Below are positions 34,491-43,059 of a stretch of 52,721 nucleotides of DNA, piece by piece (within the stretch, counting starts at the first letter, position 1; each line of letters starts with the position of its first letter). Source of the DNA: Sulfobacillus acidophilus (GTDB lineage Bacteria; Bacillota; Sulfobacillia; Sulfobacillales; Sulfobacillaceae); the NCBI GenBank assembly GCA_003023745.1, contig PXYV01000018.1, forward strand, positions 1 to 52,721. Direction: 5' to 3'. The notes beneath the pieces are model-generated. The model was not told where the DNA came from, searched no databases, and saw only the letters and a program-made list of their open reading frames with translations. The position numbers and the translations under genes are program-made.

Positions 34491-35348
34491 ATGATCATGC
34501 AGATCGGGTTTAACGAAGCGACGACCATGAAACGCTCCGATTTATCAACGGACCTCAGGTTGACCGACCAGGTCGGATTTGAGGGGATTGAAATCCGCAT
34601 TGACCAGTTACAGCGTTACCTTGAGTCACATCGCGTGGAGGATCTGAAACACGATTTCGCGAGTCGCAGGATTCGGCCCTGGACATTTAACGCGTTAGAG
34701 TCGGCAACCTTTCGGGGGGCGGAGGGCCACCGCCAACTTTTGGCCGATTGCCGAAGCGTGTGCGAGGTGGGCCAAGTAATTGGGTGTGATACCATCATCG
34801 TCGTTCCCTCAAATGACGTTGGGGATCGAACCCTAGCAGAGATTCAACGGGAGACGGCTCGCGTATTGCGGGAATTGGGAGCGATTGCGGAGAACTACGG
34901 CATGCGGCTGGCATTTGAGTTCATTGGTTATCCCAACTGTTCGGTCAACACGTTTGCCCAGGCCTACGATATCGTGCAGGCGGTCGATGCGGCAAACATC
35001 GGGCTAACCGTGGATTGCTTTCATTTTCACGCTATGAATTCGCGTTTGCAGGACCTGCAAATGGCGGATGCACGCCACATTTTTATGGTGCACTTAGACG
35101 ATTGCGAACCTTACCCGCCCGGATACTTGCGCGATCACCATCGACTGTTCCCGGGATTGGGTGTGATCGACCTGGCTGGAATTTTAACGACCTTGCAAGC
35201 GATCGGCTATGATGGACCGTGCTCGGTTGAGACCTTTCGGCCGGAGTACTGGGACGCAGATGTGAAAGAGACGATCCAACGCGCCAAAGACACTGCTGAA
35301 GCCTTAATGGCTCGTGTGTTGGGGGGCGCTGACGGCGGCAAACGATAG
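34491..35348 (+). CDS. Sugar isomerase/epimerase (IolE/IolI-like TIM barrel)
   Basis: A 285-residue xylose-isomerase-like TIM barrel. N-terminal MQIGFNEATTMK, FEGIEIRI, then RLAFEFIGYP, GLTVDCFHFHAM and FMVHLDDCE hold the metal-binding Glu, Asp/His and His/Asp set of this family, and CSVETFRPEY carries the last Glu. Starts at ATG 34491 (AGAAGGGGAT upstream), ATG 34497 possible. It follows the IolG-like gene by 187 bases with no gene between. The pair could act on a cyclitol keto-product, like IolG with IolE or IolI. Exact reaction not known. Confidence 0.85.
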   Translation: MIMQIGFNEATTMKRSDLSTDLRLTDQVGFEGIEIRIDQLQRYLESHRVEDLKHDFASRRIRPWTFNALESATFRGAEGHRQLLADCRSVCEVGQVIGCDTIIVVPSNDVGDRTLAEIQRETARVLRELGAIAENYGMRLAFEFIGYPNCSVNTFAQAYDIVQAVDAANIGLTVDCFHFHAMNSRLQDLQMADARHIFMVHLDDCEPYPPGYLRDHHRLFPGLGVIDLAGILTTLQAIGYDGPCSVETFRPEYWDADVKETIQRAKDTAEALMARVLGGADGGKR

Positions 35349-35742
35349 GGACGGGTATTGCATATAAGCTGGGGGCATCGTCTCCGGCACCTTTGTTATC
35401 AACCCCGACTCGAACGTACGGCGGTGTTCTCGTGCGGAGCTGGTGGTGGTGGAGTTTGGGTGCAAATGGCTATATGTTGGCGCTGCGTGGTACATGGCGT
35501 TGGTCGTGTGTGATAGGATGGGCCGGTTTAGTCCGGTGCCATCCTATTTTGGGAGCTTATGGCTTACGTTCGCAACGCTCTCGCGAACAATAGCCGATCG
35601 TGTCCACCGGAGAGCCCTCCTCAGGCTTGCCGGGCGTGTCCCGCCCTGTCTCGTGTATAGAATACCCCCGTGTCCGCTAAACCGCAATCGTGAACCGCCT
35701 ACGGGTCATCGAGCCCCTTGGCCGCTGCGTCTAATATCTCCA

Positions 35743-35850
35743 GACCTGAAGGTCGGGGCTTTACGGCGCAGAGTGGTAACGATGGACCAACGGCCCTCGC
35801 GCTGATTTACTCGACCGACCCTCTCCTTACCGGTCGTCGGTCAGGACAGG
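35743..35850 (-). mobile_element. IS605/TnpB right-end-like remnant (possible guide RNA relic)
   Basis: Read on the minus strand, this contains GTCGGTC/GACCGAC pairing (35813-35842), GGGCCGTTGGTCC, then AAAGCCCC followed by the small hairpin GACCT-TC-AGGTC. The pattern resembles the right end of IS200/IS605 elements where TnpB omega RNA is encoded. No tnpB frame lies next to it, so it would be a relic. The rest of the gap 35349-35966 shows no gene. Identification is by resemblance only. Confidence 0.4.
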
Positions 35851-35966
35851 TTTCAACACATCTGATTGATGCTTGCGTGTTGTGTCGCGGGCTGGCCAGG
35901 GCCTCGTGATCGTCATGGGATTGCGAATACGACTGTTTAGGTCTGCTGGGCTTGATCAGGAGCGGC

Positions 35967-35996
35967 GTGACAGCCAATCTCAAAACCCGCTATACT
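35967..35996 (+). promoter_or_regulatory. Promoter of the MFS-FAH-lutABC operon
   Basis: GTGACA (35967-35972) and TATACT (35991-35996) are separated by 18 bases, each one base off consensus. Transcription would begin near 36003, ahead of the MFS gene. Confidence 0.55.
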
Positions 35997-36124
35997 AATA
36001 GCAGACGCGAACGCATTGGCCCGAAGATGCCGTCAAGTGCTGGTCGTTCAGGCTTGGTGGTAAGGACGGTGATTCGTGCGGGTGAAGGTTGATACAAGCA
36101 TCGTGCGTGGTGGGGGACAAACCC

Positions 36125-37312
36125 GTGGCGGTAACGAATGTCCATAAGGTTTACGCATCAGGCTTTCTCTTTAACGTATCGTTCCTCGCGTTTGCGGTCC
36201 TTGTGCCGTTAACGGCGTTGCATGATCATTTGCCGCTCTGGCTGGTTGGCGTATTGGCGGCGGTGCCGGGCGCCTTACAGTTGCCAACGCGCATTTTAAG
36301 TGGGCCCTTAGTTGATCACCTGGGTGAGCGCCTGGTGTTGTGGGTTACTTACGGGCTAGCCGTGTTGGCTGGTCTGGTCGTGGTCTCAGGATCTTCGTAC
36401 CCAATGGCGTCACTTGTCCTTGGACAACTGTGCATAGGGTCGGCGCGGGGGCTGTTTTGGACCGCTGCTCAATCGGAGGTGGGGCGAGAAGCATCTGGGC
36501 GTGCTCGGGCCCTCGGGCTCTTTACGTCTTATACCAAAGGCGGCGCCTTAGTGGGAACAGCTTTGGCAGGCACGTTAGCGGAATTTTTGGGTTTAAACGG
36601 AGGGTTTGTGTTTACTGTGATTTTGGCGGTCCTGGCGCTCGTCATCGGGTCCACCCTGACGAAAAGTGCCGTTGTGGACCGTCCAGGAACTCTAGGCCAA
36701 GCGGTGGCGCGACTGATCCCGGCCGGACGCCAACCCTTTGTGATGGTGTATGGCATGGTGGCATTTCTATGCGCCATACCTCAAGCGTTGGCGCAGTCTT
36801 TTTATCCGGTCACGTTAGTCCGTTTAGGAGTAAGCGATAGTGTTGCGAGTCTGATCACTGCATTGATGAGTTGTGGGATGATTATCGCCGGCGTTTTCGG
36901 TGCGCGCGCGTTGGCCCGCCTAGGAATGCGGCGTCTGCTGGCGGTGGCCATGGTGTTGGTAGCGGGATCGCTGTTGTTGACGGCCGACCCGGAGGTGGTT
37001 GTCGATGCAGTAGCGATTTTTTTGGCGGGATTTGGCGCGGGATGGCTTAACGTGGGATTCTTGACTGCCGTCTCGGGACGTAGTCATGATTATGATCGGG
37101 CGACCAATTTAGCGGTGACACAAATGTATTTTGTCATCGCGGTCATTGGTACGCCGCTTCTCTCCGGCGGGCTATTTCACGTCATAGGCCAAAATGGGAG
37201 CTTTGCGGTCGAGAGCGGATTGGCGTTTGTGGTGGTAGCGATGGTGATGGGGTTATGGAGATGGCAGGCTCGCGCAGATGATAGATCGGTTTCCGAATAC
37301 CGTCCGGCTTAG
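36125..37312 (+). CDS. MFS transporter of the lut operon
   Basis: About 395 residues with about 12 hydrophobic segments; motif A-like GPLVDHLGERLVLW between segments 2 and 3, and GAGWLNVGFLTAVSG in the second half. First gene of an operon with a fumarylacetoacetate hydrolase-fold enzyme and lutABC, so it most likely imports the carboxylate they use. Start uncertain: GTG 36125 leaves a short tail before the first helix and follows GGGGGA; the frame extends to TTG 36089. The FAH gene begins six bases after its stop. Confidence 0.87.
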   Translation: MAVTNVHKVYASGFLFNVSFLAFAVLVPLTALHDHLPLWLVGVLAAVPGALQLPTRILSGPLVDHLGERLVLWVTYGLAVLAGLVVVSGSSYPMASLVLGQLCIGSARGLFWTAAQSEVGREASGRARALGLFTSYTKGGALVGTALAGTLAEFLGLNGGFVFTVILAVLALVIGSTLTKSAVVDRPGTLGQAVARLIPAGRQPFVMVYGMVAFLCAIPQALAQSFYPVTLVRLGVSDSVASLITALMSCGMIIAGVFGARALARLGMRRLLAVAMVLVAGSLLLTADPEVVVDAVAIFLAGFGAGWLNVGFLTAVSGRSHDYDRATNLAVTQMYFVIAVIGTPLLSGGLFHVIGQNGSFAVESGLAFVVVAMVMGLWRWQARADDRSVSEYRPA

Positions 37313-37317
37313 GGCGA

Positions 37318-38256
37318 ATGTGGACGGCAACCGACGTCGTGGCGGGGGTGCTTAGGCGGTCATATGAGAACGGAGGGATTGTTACGAAATTAGCATCGGG
37401 GATGGTAGAAGGCCAGGAAGTGGCCTTGTGTGTGACCGAGCAGGGGCTGGTAAGGGTTGACCAATTGGCGGCGCGCTATGGCCGAGCCAATGGGGAAGCA
37501 TGGACCGTCGGAAGGATTTTAGCCCAAGGCCAACTGGAGCGGGTGCAGGAGTGGCAGGACCGGGCACAGTCAGAGGGGATGGAGGTTGTCGAGCCTGCCG
37601 AGATGCTGGCCCCCGTTACATATCCCGGCAAAATTATTTGTGTGGGCCTCAACTACCGCCCGCACGTGACCGAATCCGCGTTTGACATGCCCACTCATCC
37701 GGTCTTGTTCAACAAGTACGTGAATGCAGTCGTCGGGCCAGACGCGGTCGTGCGAGCACCCCTAGACAGCACCGAATTTGACTATGAAGCCGAGCTAGTC
37801 CTGGTGATGGGCCGGGTGTGCCACCAGGTGAGCGAATCGCAGGCCTTGGACTACGTCGCAGGCTATTGCAACGGCAATGACCTCTCCGCTCGTGATTTAC
37901 AATTTCGCACGAGTCAGTGGCTGTTAGGGAAGGCCGGGGACGGCATGGGCCCGATGGGTCCGTACTTAGTGACTCGAGACGATGTGCCAGACCCCGATCA
38001 ACTTGAAATTATCGGAAAACGCAATGGCGAGGTTGTTCAACACTCCAATACGCGCGAAATGATTTTTTCTTGCCGCTATTTGATTAGCTATATTTCCCGC
38101 TATATCACATTGGAACCAGGCGATGTGATCTTTACTGGTACACCCGAGGGCGTCATTTTGGGTCAGCCGACCGAGACGCGGCGGTGGTTACAACCGGGCG
38201 AGGTGGTGTCGGTTCAGATTACGGGACTAGGTGAATTGGAGACGAGGATTGGATGA
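37318..38256 (+). CDS. Fumarylacetoacetate hydrolase family protein
   Basis: A 312-residue FAH-fold enzyme; members hydrolyse, decarboxylate or hydrate keto acids. The C-terminal domain is complete: IICVGLNYRPHV, metal ligands in EFDYEAELVLVMGR and GNDLSARDLQ, GPMGPYLV and the end stretch GDVIFTGTPEGV. The first 90 residues form the variable N-terminal domain. Overlaps lutA by four bases, so it acts in the same pathway as LutABC, perhaps cleaving a longer substrate to pyruvate, lactate or another hydroxy acid. Confidence 0.9.
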   Translation: MWTATDVVAGVLRRSYENGGIVTKLASGMVEGQEVALCVTEQGLVRVDQLAARYGRANGEAWTVGRILAQGQLERVQEWQDRAQSEGMEVVEPAEMLAPVTYPGKIICVGLNYRPHVTESAFDMPTHPVLFNKYVNAVVGPDAVVRAPLDSTEFDYEAELVLVMGRVCHQVSESQALDYVAGYCNGNDLSARDLQFRTSQWLLGKAGDGMGPMGPYLVTRDDVPDPDQLEIIGKRNGEVVQHSNTREMIFSCRYLISYISRYITLEPGDVIFTGTPEGVILGQPTETRRWLQPGEVVSVQITGLGELETRIG

Positions 38257-39041
38257 AGACCGAGCTTGGAACGAGGACAGTGCGGTTGTTTGCCACGTGT
38301 TTGATTGACGCCTTTCGCCCGGATGTGGGACAGGCGGCCGTGCAGGTGCTGGAACAAGCTGGCGTAGAGGTTCAGTTCCCGTCCAGCCAAACCTGTTGCG
38401 GACAATTTGTGTTTAACGCCGGCTACCGACAGCAGGCTGCCGTGTTAGCACGCCATTTTGTAAGCGTGTTTCAAGACGAAAGCACCCCGATTGTGGCCTT
38501 GTCCGGATCTTGTGCGGCGATGGTCGTGCATGAATATCCAACACTGGTGATAGACGGTGTCGCTGCAGGCGAGACGGCGTCGTGGGCGGCAGCTGCCCGG
38601 GCCGTAGGAGGGCACGTAGTGGAGTTTAGTCAATGGGTCGCTGCCCACTTGACGCCATCGGGCGCGGCCGCGTCAGCTCCACGGTGCCTGGCTTTGCACC
38701 AGGGCTGTCATATGCGTCGCGTGTTGGGTGAAAATGCGGAGCCGGCCCAGGTGCTGAGTCGTCATGGCATCGAAATCCAAGAGTTGGTTGATGCGGACCA
38801 ATGTTGCGGGTTTGGGGGAACCTACAGCATGACAGAATGGGCGGTTTCGACTGCGTTAGGCGATGCCAAGATCGCGGCGCTGGAGGAGGCGGGTCGCCGT
38901 GGCGCAATGGGACTGGTAAGTGCCGACCTGGGTTGCCTACTGCATTTGCAAGGACGTATGCGGCGTCGGGGATTGTCGTGGCCCGTCTATCACGTGGCGG
39001 AGGTCTTGCGAGAGGCGATGCAGCCTCAGGGGGGCGAGTAG
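38253..39041 (+). CDS. lutA: LutA-like CCG-domain Fe-S protein
   Basis: A 262-residue protein with two CCG domains (SQTCCGQFVFNAGY and DQCCGFGGTYSMTEW) plus GSCAAMV and HQGCHMRR, the arrangement of LutA/YvfV in the L-lactate utilisation complex. It overlaps the FAH stop (ATGA) and is followed without gap by lutB. The complex oxidises lactate, or a related 2-hydroxy acid, to the keto acid using Fe-S clusters in place of flavin. Confidence 0.9.
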   Translation: MKTELGTRTVRLFATCLIDAFRPDVGQAAVQVLEQAGVEVQFPSSQTCCGQFVFNAGYRQQAAVLARHFVSVFQDESTPIVALSGSCAAMVVHEYPTLVIDGVAAGETASWAAAARAVGGHVVEFSQWVAAHLTPSGAAASAPRCLALHQGCHMRRVLGENAEPAQVLSRHGIEIQELVDADQCCGFGGTYSMTEWAVSTALGDAKIAALEEAGRRGAMGLVSADLGCLLHLQGRMRRRGLSWPVYHVAEVLREAMQPQGGE

Positions 39042-40487
39042 ATGGCGGGACACTTGCCGGCGGACATACGGCCCTGGAACGTTCGCCGCGATAATGGGCT
39101 CACGAACGCGATCATGCGCGAAACGTTAGCTTCGGGCACTCGACGATTTAGCGAGGGGAAACGTCAGGTGTTTCAAGGCTACGAGTCTCAAGAGGCGGCG
39201 CGACAAGCCGGGGTGCAGGCCAAGCGACGGGCGGTGGCGCACTTAGATGAGTTATTGGAGCGGGCGCAAGCAACGATTCAAGCCCAAGGGGGAACAACCC
39301 ATGTGGCGGCGACGGCTGGTGAAGCGCGCGCCATCGTGCGGGAAATTGCACAAAATGCGGGGGTGCGGCTGGTAGTCAAAAGTAAGTCGATGTTGACCGA
39401 GGAGCTCGAGCTGAATAAGGAACTGGCGGCCTCTGGCATGCGGGTCATTGAAACCGACTTGGGAGAATACATTATCCAATTAGCGCGGGAAACCCCGTCG
39501 CATATTTTAGCGCCGGCTGCGCATAAAAATCGGGCCCAAATCCGCGCCTTGTTTGAGGTGGATGCACAACAAGCGCATCTGCCGCCGCCTGCCGATGACG
39601 ACGCGCGCTCGCTTACGCAGTTTGCCCGGGCGCGGCTACGGCAGGAATTTTTGGCGGCGGACATGGGCATTACGGGCGGGAACTTTTGCGTGGTGGAAAC
39701 CGGGACAGTGGCCTTGATTACAAACGAAGGCAACGCCGATTGGGTGACGTCGGTGCCGCGTCTGCTCGTCTGTGTGGTCGGGATAGAAAAGTTGGTGGAA
39801 ACGTGGGAGGATCTTACCCACCTGATTCAGCAACCAGCCATGAACGGTATTGGTCAACGGCTTTCATCCTACACAACCCTCATCTCAGGACCGCGTTCCC
39901 AGTTTGGGGAAGGACCTGAAGAATTTCACGTGGTGTTTGTAGACAACGGGCGCCGTTCGCTTGTCGGGACGCCCTATGAGGATGTGTTGTCGTGCATTCG
40001 GTGCGGGGCCTGTTTGAATGTGTGTCCCGTTTTTCGGCAAGTCGGAGGGCATGCCTACGGCAGTGTCTATTCCGGGCCGATTGGGGTGGTGGAGACGCCG
40101 CTATTGACCGATTTTGAAGTCGGCGCGGAACTTCCTTCGGTGGCGTGTACTGTCTGCCATGCCTGCGGAGAAGCGTGCCCGATGGACATAGATTTACCGG
40201 GTCACATCTTGCGTTTGCGCCAAGAAAAAGTTCGACGCCATCTTACGGCCCGTTCGGCAAACTGGTCGTATGGTATGTGGAGTGGGGCCTGGGCTACTCC
40301 CGCCGGCTATCGACGTTCGCTGCGGTTAGCGCGTTTGGCGCAAAAGATCTATCTGCGGCGGGGATGGCTACGCAACGCTCCAGGTTTAGCGCATGGCTGG
40401 TTTATCACCCGCGACATGCCAAAAGTTGCCGATATCACCTTTCACGAGTGGTGGGCGCAAAACCGGGGGACGGGTGCACATGACTAA
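39042..40487 (+). CDS. lutB: LutB-like Fe-S protein
   Basis: A 481-residue protein. The N-terminal LUD domain holds NFCVVETGTVALITNEGN. Two [4Fe-4S] motifs follow: CIRCGACLNVCPVF and CTVCHACGEACPMD. A basic C-terminal helical tail completes the family architecture. ATG directly follows the lutA stop. Expected partner of LutA and LutC in a cytoplasmic lactate dehydrogenase complex. Confidence 0.92.
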   Translation: MAGHLPADIRPWNVRRDNGLTNAIMRETLASGTRRFSEGKRQVFQGYESQEAARQAGVQAKRRAVAHLDELLERAQATIQAQGGTTHVAATAGEARAIVREIAQNAGVRLVVKSKSMLTEELELNKELAASGMRVIETDLGEYIIQLARETPSHILAPAAHKNRAQIRALFEVDAQQAHLPPPADDDARSLTQFARARLRQEFLAADMGITGGNFCVVETGTVALITNEGNADWVTSVPRLLVCVVGIEKLVETWEDLTHLIQQPAMNGIGQRLSSYTTLISGPRSQFGEGPEEFHVVFVDNGRRSLVGTPYEDVLSCIRCGACLNVCPVFRQVGGHAYGSVYSGPIGVVETPLLTDFEVGAELPSVACTVCHACGEACPMDIDLPGHILRLRQEKVRRHLTARSANWSYGMWSGAWATPAGYRRSLRLARLAQKIYLRRGWLRNAPGLAHGWFITRDMPKVADITFHEWWAQNRGTGAHD

Positions 40488-41097
40488 ACCTTGGGCGGCC
40501 TCGCAAGAGAGGCTAGTGCAAATGTTTGAAGTCCATTGGCGTGAACATGGCGGTGAGCTGTTTCGGGTGCGGGAGGAGCAGTCGTGGCCGCATGTGCTGA
40601 ACCAGGCCTGGACCACGCTGCTGGGCGATCAGGGCGGATCGGTTGTGTACTGGGTCAATGCCGATGTGGCGCATCTAAACTGGGAGAACTGGCTTCGCCG
40701 CTGCGGCGCGCAGGCCGTCTACGGTTGGGACGCAGCGGATGATATGCGGAGTCGGTGTGCGCAAGCGGTCTTAGGATTAACTGGCTCGCAATGGGCCGTG
40801 GCGGAGACAGGTAGTGTGGCGTTGATTGCAGACGCCGACCGGGGATTACTGCCCTCAGTCATGCCGCCGGCGCATATCATGTTGGTGTCCACCCAACACC
40901 TGGTAGAGACGGTACAAGAGGGCTTGCAACAGATTCCCGGATCCCATGGTATGCCTCCTTTAATCAAATTGGTGACCGGCCCGAGTATGACCGCCGATAT
41001 CGAAGGGACGCTGGTCGTGGGAGTACATGGGCCAGGTCGGGTGGCCGTCATCCTGTATGACACTGTTGGCACCCTGGGAGCAGACGAGCTGCGGTGA
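40480..41097 (+). CDS. lutC: LutC-like LUD-domain protein
   Basis: A 205-residue LUD-domain protein with AVAETGSVALIADADR and GPSMTADIEGTLVVGVHGPG, the conserved end of LutC/YkgG. The chosen ATG overlaps the lutB stop by eight bases; the longer frame from 40393 lies inside lutB. Last gene of the operon. No Cys clusters, as usual for LutC. Confidence 0.9.
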   Translation: MTKPWAASQERLVQMFEVHWREHGGELFRVREEQSWPHVLNQAWTTLLGDQGGSVVYWVNADVAHLNWENWLRRCGAQAVYGWDAADDMRSRCAQAVLGLTGSQWAVAETGSVALIADADRGLLPSVMPPAHIMLVSTQHLVETVQEGLQQIPGSHGMPPLIKLVTGPSMTADIEGTLVVGVHGPGRVAVILYDTVGTLGADELR

Positions 41098-41408
41098 ACG
41101 GCTTTTCTGGTGTGAGGGGGCAGATGTCTGAGAGCGGCCGATGAATCGAATGTGACAGCGTGAGGACAAAGGACGACTCTGAGCAAGTTGTCGGAAGAAA
41201 AGTGCTACAATGGTGCGGCCAACCGAGCTAAGATGCATGGGCCACCTTTGATAGCCTATTCTGCAGAAGACCAATGCTGATGGGAGGACACAGTCGCGCG
41301 TCACGCCTCTTAATTACCGCACCCACCATCGGGCAACGCTTCCCATTTGCAACGGTGGCGATGCGCTTGCCGAAGCTCAGTGCGCCCTCGTGGCTAAGTC
41401 ACCTGCGG
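41098..41408. other. Gap after lutC
   Basis: About 310 bases with no gene, no clear terminator hairpin and no RNA I can recognise. Confidence 0.4.
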
Positions 41409-41552
41409 TTAGCCGGACTTTGGCGGGCGTGCACCAGCATCGTCAAACAGTTTGCCGACCACCAAGGCGACTCCGATCCACAGACCGACGCGGGGAAGCA
41501 TCCAGCCCGTTCGCGCATAGCGGACCAGGCGTTTTCGCATGACATCGCTCAT
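41409..41552 (-). CDS. 47-residue single-pass membrane protein
   Basis: Minus-strand gene reading ATG 41552 to TAA, or from ATG 41540 (43 residues) with AAAGGATGA upstream. The protein has a basic arm (MRKRLVRYARTGWMLPR) followed by a hydrophobic stretch (VGLWIGVALVVGKLF) and a short polar tail. The design resembles the other small membrane proteins in this window. A perfect palindrome lies 13 bases before the start. Function unknown. Confidence 0.5.
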   Translation of the reverse strand: MSDVMRKRLVRYARTGWMLPRVGLWIGVALVVGKLFDDAGARPPKSG

Positions 41553-41565
41553 CCTTTCATGAGGA

Positions 41566-41581
41566 GAACGAAATATCGTTC
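41566..41581. promoter_or_regulatory. Palindrome before small membrane gene
   Basis: GAACGA-AATA-TCGTTC, perfect inverted repeat immediately upstream of the 47-residue gene on the minus strand. It could be an operator or an mRNA leader hairpin. Confidence 0.4.
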
Positions 41582-41730
41582 TGTCCTGTTACATAGCGCG
41601 AACCCATTTCCACCAATCGCATCGCCAAGCGCGATAAAAGCTTGCTTCCGCGATACAGCCATAGGGTTACTTAAAGAGTAGCATAGCAGACTTTTCAGGA
41701 CCGTGCTGCGCGCCACGGGCAGAAAGATTT

Positions 41731-41880
41731 ATGACCCCGGGGGAGAAGCATAGCGCGGTCAAAGACCCTCAGATTCTAAGCATCGCCTTGGACTTGACGT
41801 GGCGCCAAGAATATGATGCACTCAATACAGTTCTGCGAAAAAATTGGAGCGATTATCTGCAAAAGAATGACAAGAACTGA
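41731..41880 (+). CDS. Possible 49-residue soluble protein
   Basis: An ATG to TGA frame of 49 codons, 50 bases before the amidohydrolase. The product is soluble and mixed in charge (ILSIALDLTWRQEYDALN, VLRKNWSDYLQKNDKN), with a composition like a real helical protein. The ribosome site is weak (AGAAAG), and I know no family. A promoter-like TTGGAC-N18-TATGAT lies inside it, so it may instead be just the leader of the next gene. Confidence 0.35.
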   Translation: MTPGEKHSAVKDPQILSIALDLTWRQEYDALNTVLRKNWSDYLQKNDKN

Positions 41881-41930
41881 TTGAAACGAGGCGTAATTAT
41901 GCTTAGAGCGCTTCGGGGAGGGAGTTTAAC

Positions 41931-43001
41931 ATGAATGATCTACCGCTTGCGTCGTATCACCCTAAATCGATGTTGCGAGCGCCGGCGCATAAAGTATTGC
42001 GTCCGCGATTTCCAGTCGTGGATATGCATAATCATAGTGAGTGGCAAGGAAGTTGGCAGGTTACCAATTTAGACCAGCTCGTCGCCGAAATGGATAAGGC
42101 TGGGGTGGTGGCCCGGGTAGACTTAGATGGCGGTAACGGTGATCGCCTGTTGCGCCACTTGGATTTTTTTCGCAGCCGCTATCCCGAACGATTTGTCGTG
42201 TTTGCCTCGTGTGACTGGGCCCAGCACTTGCCCTATGACAACTTTGGAGAACGAATGGCGGCTGAGCTTGCCCGCTCGGTTAAAGCCGGCGCTGAAGGAC
42301 TTAAGGTCTGGAAGGAACTTGGCCTCACCTTGCGCGACAATCAAGGCCGAGTGATCGCGGTGGACGATGAGCGTTTGGTACCTTTGTTCGAGACCGCGGC
42401 TGACCTTAACGTGCCGATTTTAATTCACTTTGCTGACCCCATCGCTTTTTTTCAGCCACTGGACAATCACAACGAGCGTTATGAAGAGCTGATGGAACAC
42501 CCCGATTGGCACTTTTACGGGGACCAGTTTCCCCCATTTGACGCGTTGCAACAGCAGTTTGCTCGCCTCCTGACGCGACATCCGCGAACGACTTTCATTG
42601 GGGCGCATGTGGCTTCGCTGGCGGAAGATTTGCGTGGCACAGGCCAACTTTTGGAGGGTCATCCCAATCTGTATGTCGATATTGCGGCGCGCCTGGCCGA
42701 ACTGGGGCGCCAACCGTACACAGCTGCCGACTTTTTGACCCAGTATGCGGACCGGGTGGTGTTTGGTTTGGATTCATGGCCGGCCGACGCGGATGAATAC
42801 CGCGTCTACTACCGTTTTTTGGAAACCCGGGATGAATATTTTCCATATTGGGCGGATGAGGACAGTCCCGTGGGAGAATCCGGGCGATGGCAGATTTACG
42901 GCGTGGGCTTGGAGGACGACGTGCTGCAAAAGATTTATTACGCCAACACGGTGAACATCATACCGAGGCTCAAGGCTGCCGTAGAGGCCGCGCAAGGGTA
43001 A
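41931..43001 (+). CDS. Amidohydrolase family metal-dependent hydrolase
   Basis: A 356-residue TIM-barrel hydrolase of the amidohydrolase-2 type. Metal site residues visible: the HxH in VVDMHNHSE, the His in ILIHFADP, another in FIGAHVAS and the Asp in VFGLDSWPAD. Relatives act as decarboxylases or hydrolases on aromatic or carboxylic compounds. GGGAGGGAG precedes ATG. A broken FAD oxidase gene follows 58 bases downstream, perhaps once part of the same pathway. Substrate unknown. Confidence 0.88.
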   Translation: MNDLPLASYHPKSMLRAPAHKVLRPRFPVVDMHNHSEWQGSWQVTNLDQLVAEMDKAGVVARVDLDGGNGDRLLRHLDFFRSRYPERFVVFASCDWAQHLPYDNFGERMAAELARSVKAGAEGLKVWKELGLTLRDNQGRVIAVDDERLVPLFETAADLNVPILIHFADPIAFFQPLDNHNERYEELMEHPDWHFYGDQFPPFDALQQQFARLLTRHPRTTFIGAHVASLAEDLRGTGQLLEGHPNLYVDIAARLAELGRQPYTAADFLTQYADRVVFGLDSWPADADEYRVYYRFLETRDEYFPYWADEDSPVGESGRWQIYGVGLEDDVLQKIYYANTVNIIPRLKAAVEAAQG

Positions 43002-43059
43002 AGCTATCGGTGGCGGTTAGAGTGATCTCGAGCAGCTGCGATTAAAGGCTGGAAGATAG

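Noticed and set aside
35443-35805. 120-codon plus-strand frame in the gap after the isomerase
   Set aside because: Runs through the IS605-like structured end, with arginine- and proline-rich random composition.
41274-41681. 135-codon plus-strand frame
   Set aside because: It is the shadow of the small minus-strand membrane gene and has an unlikely composition.
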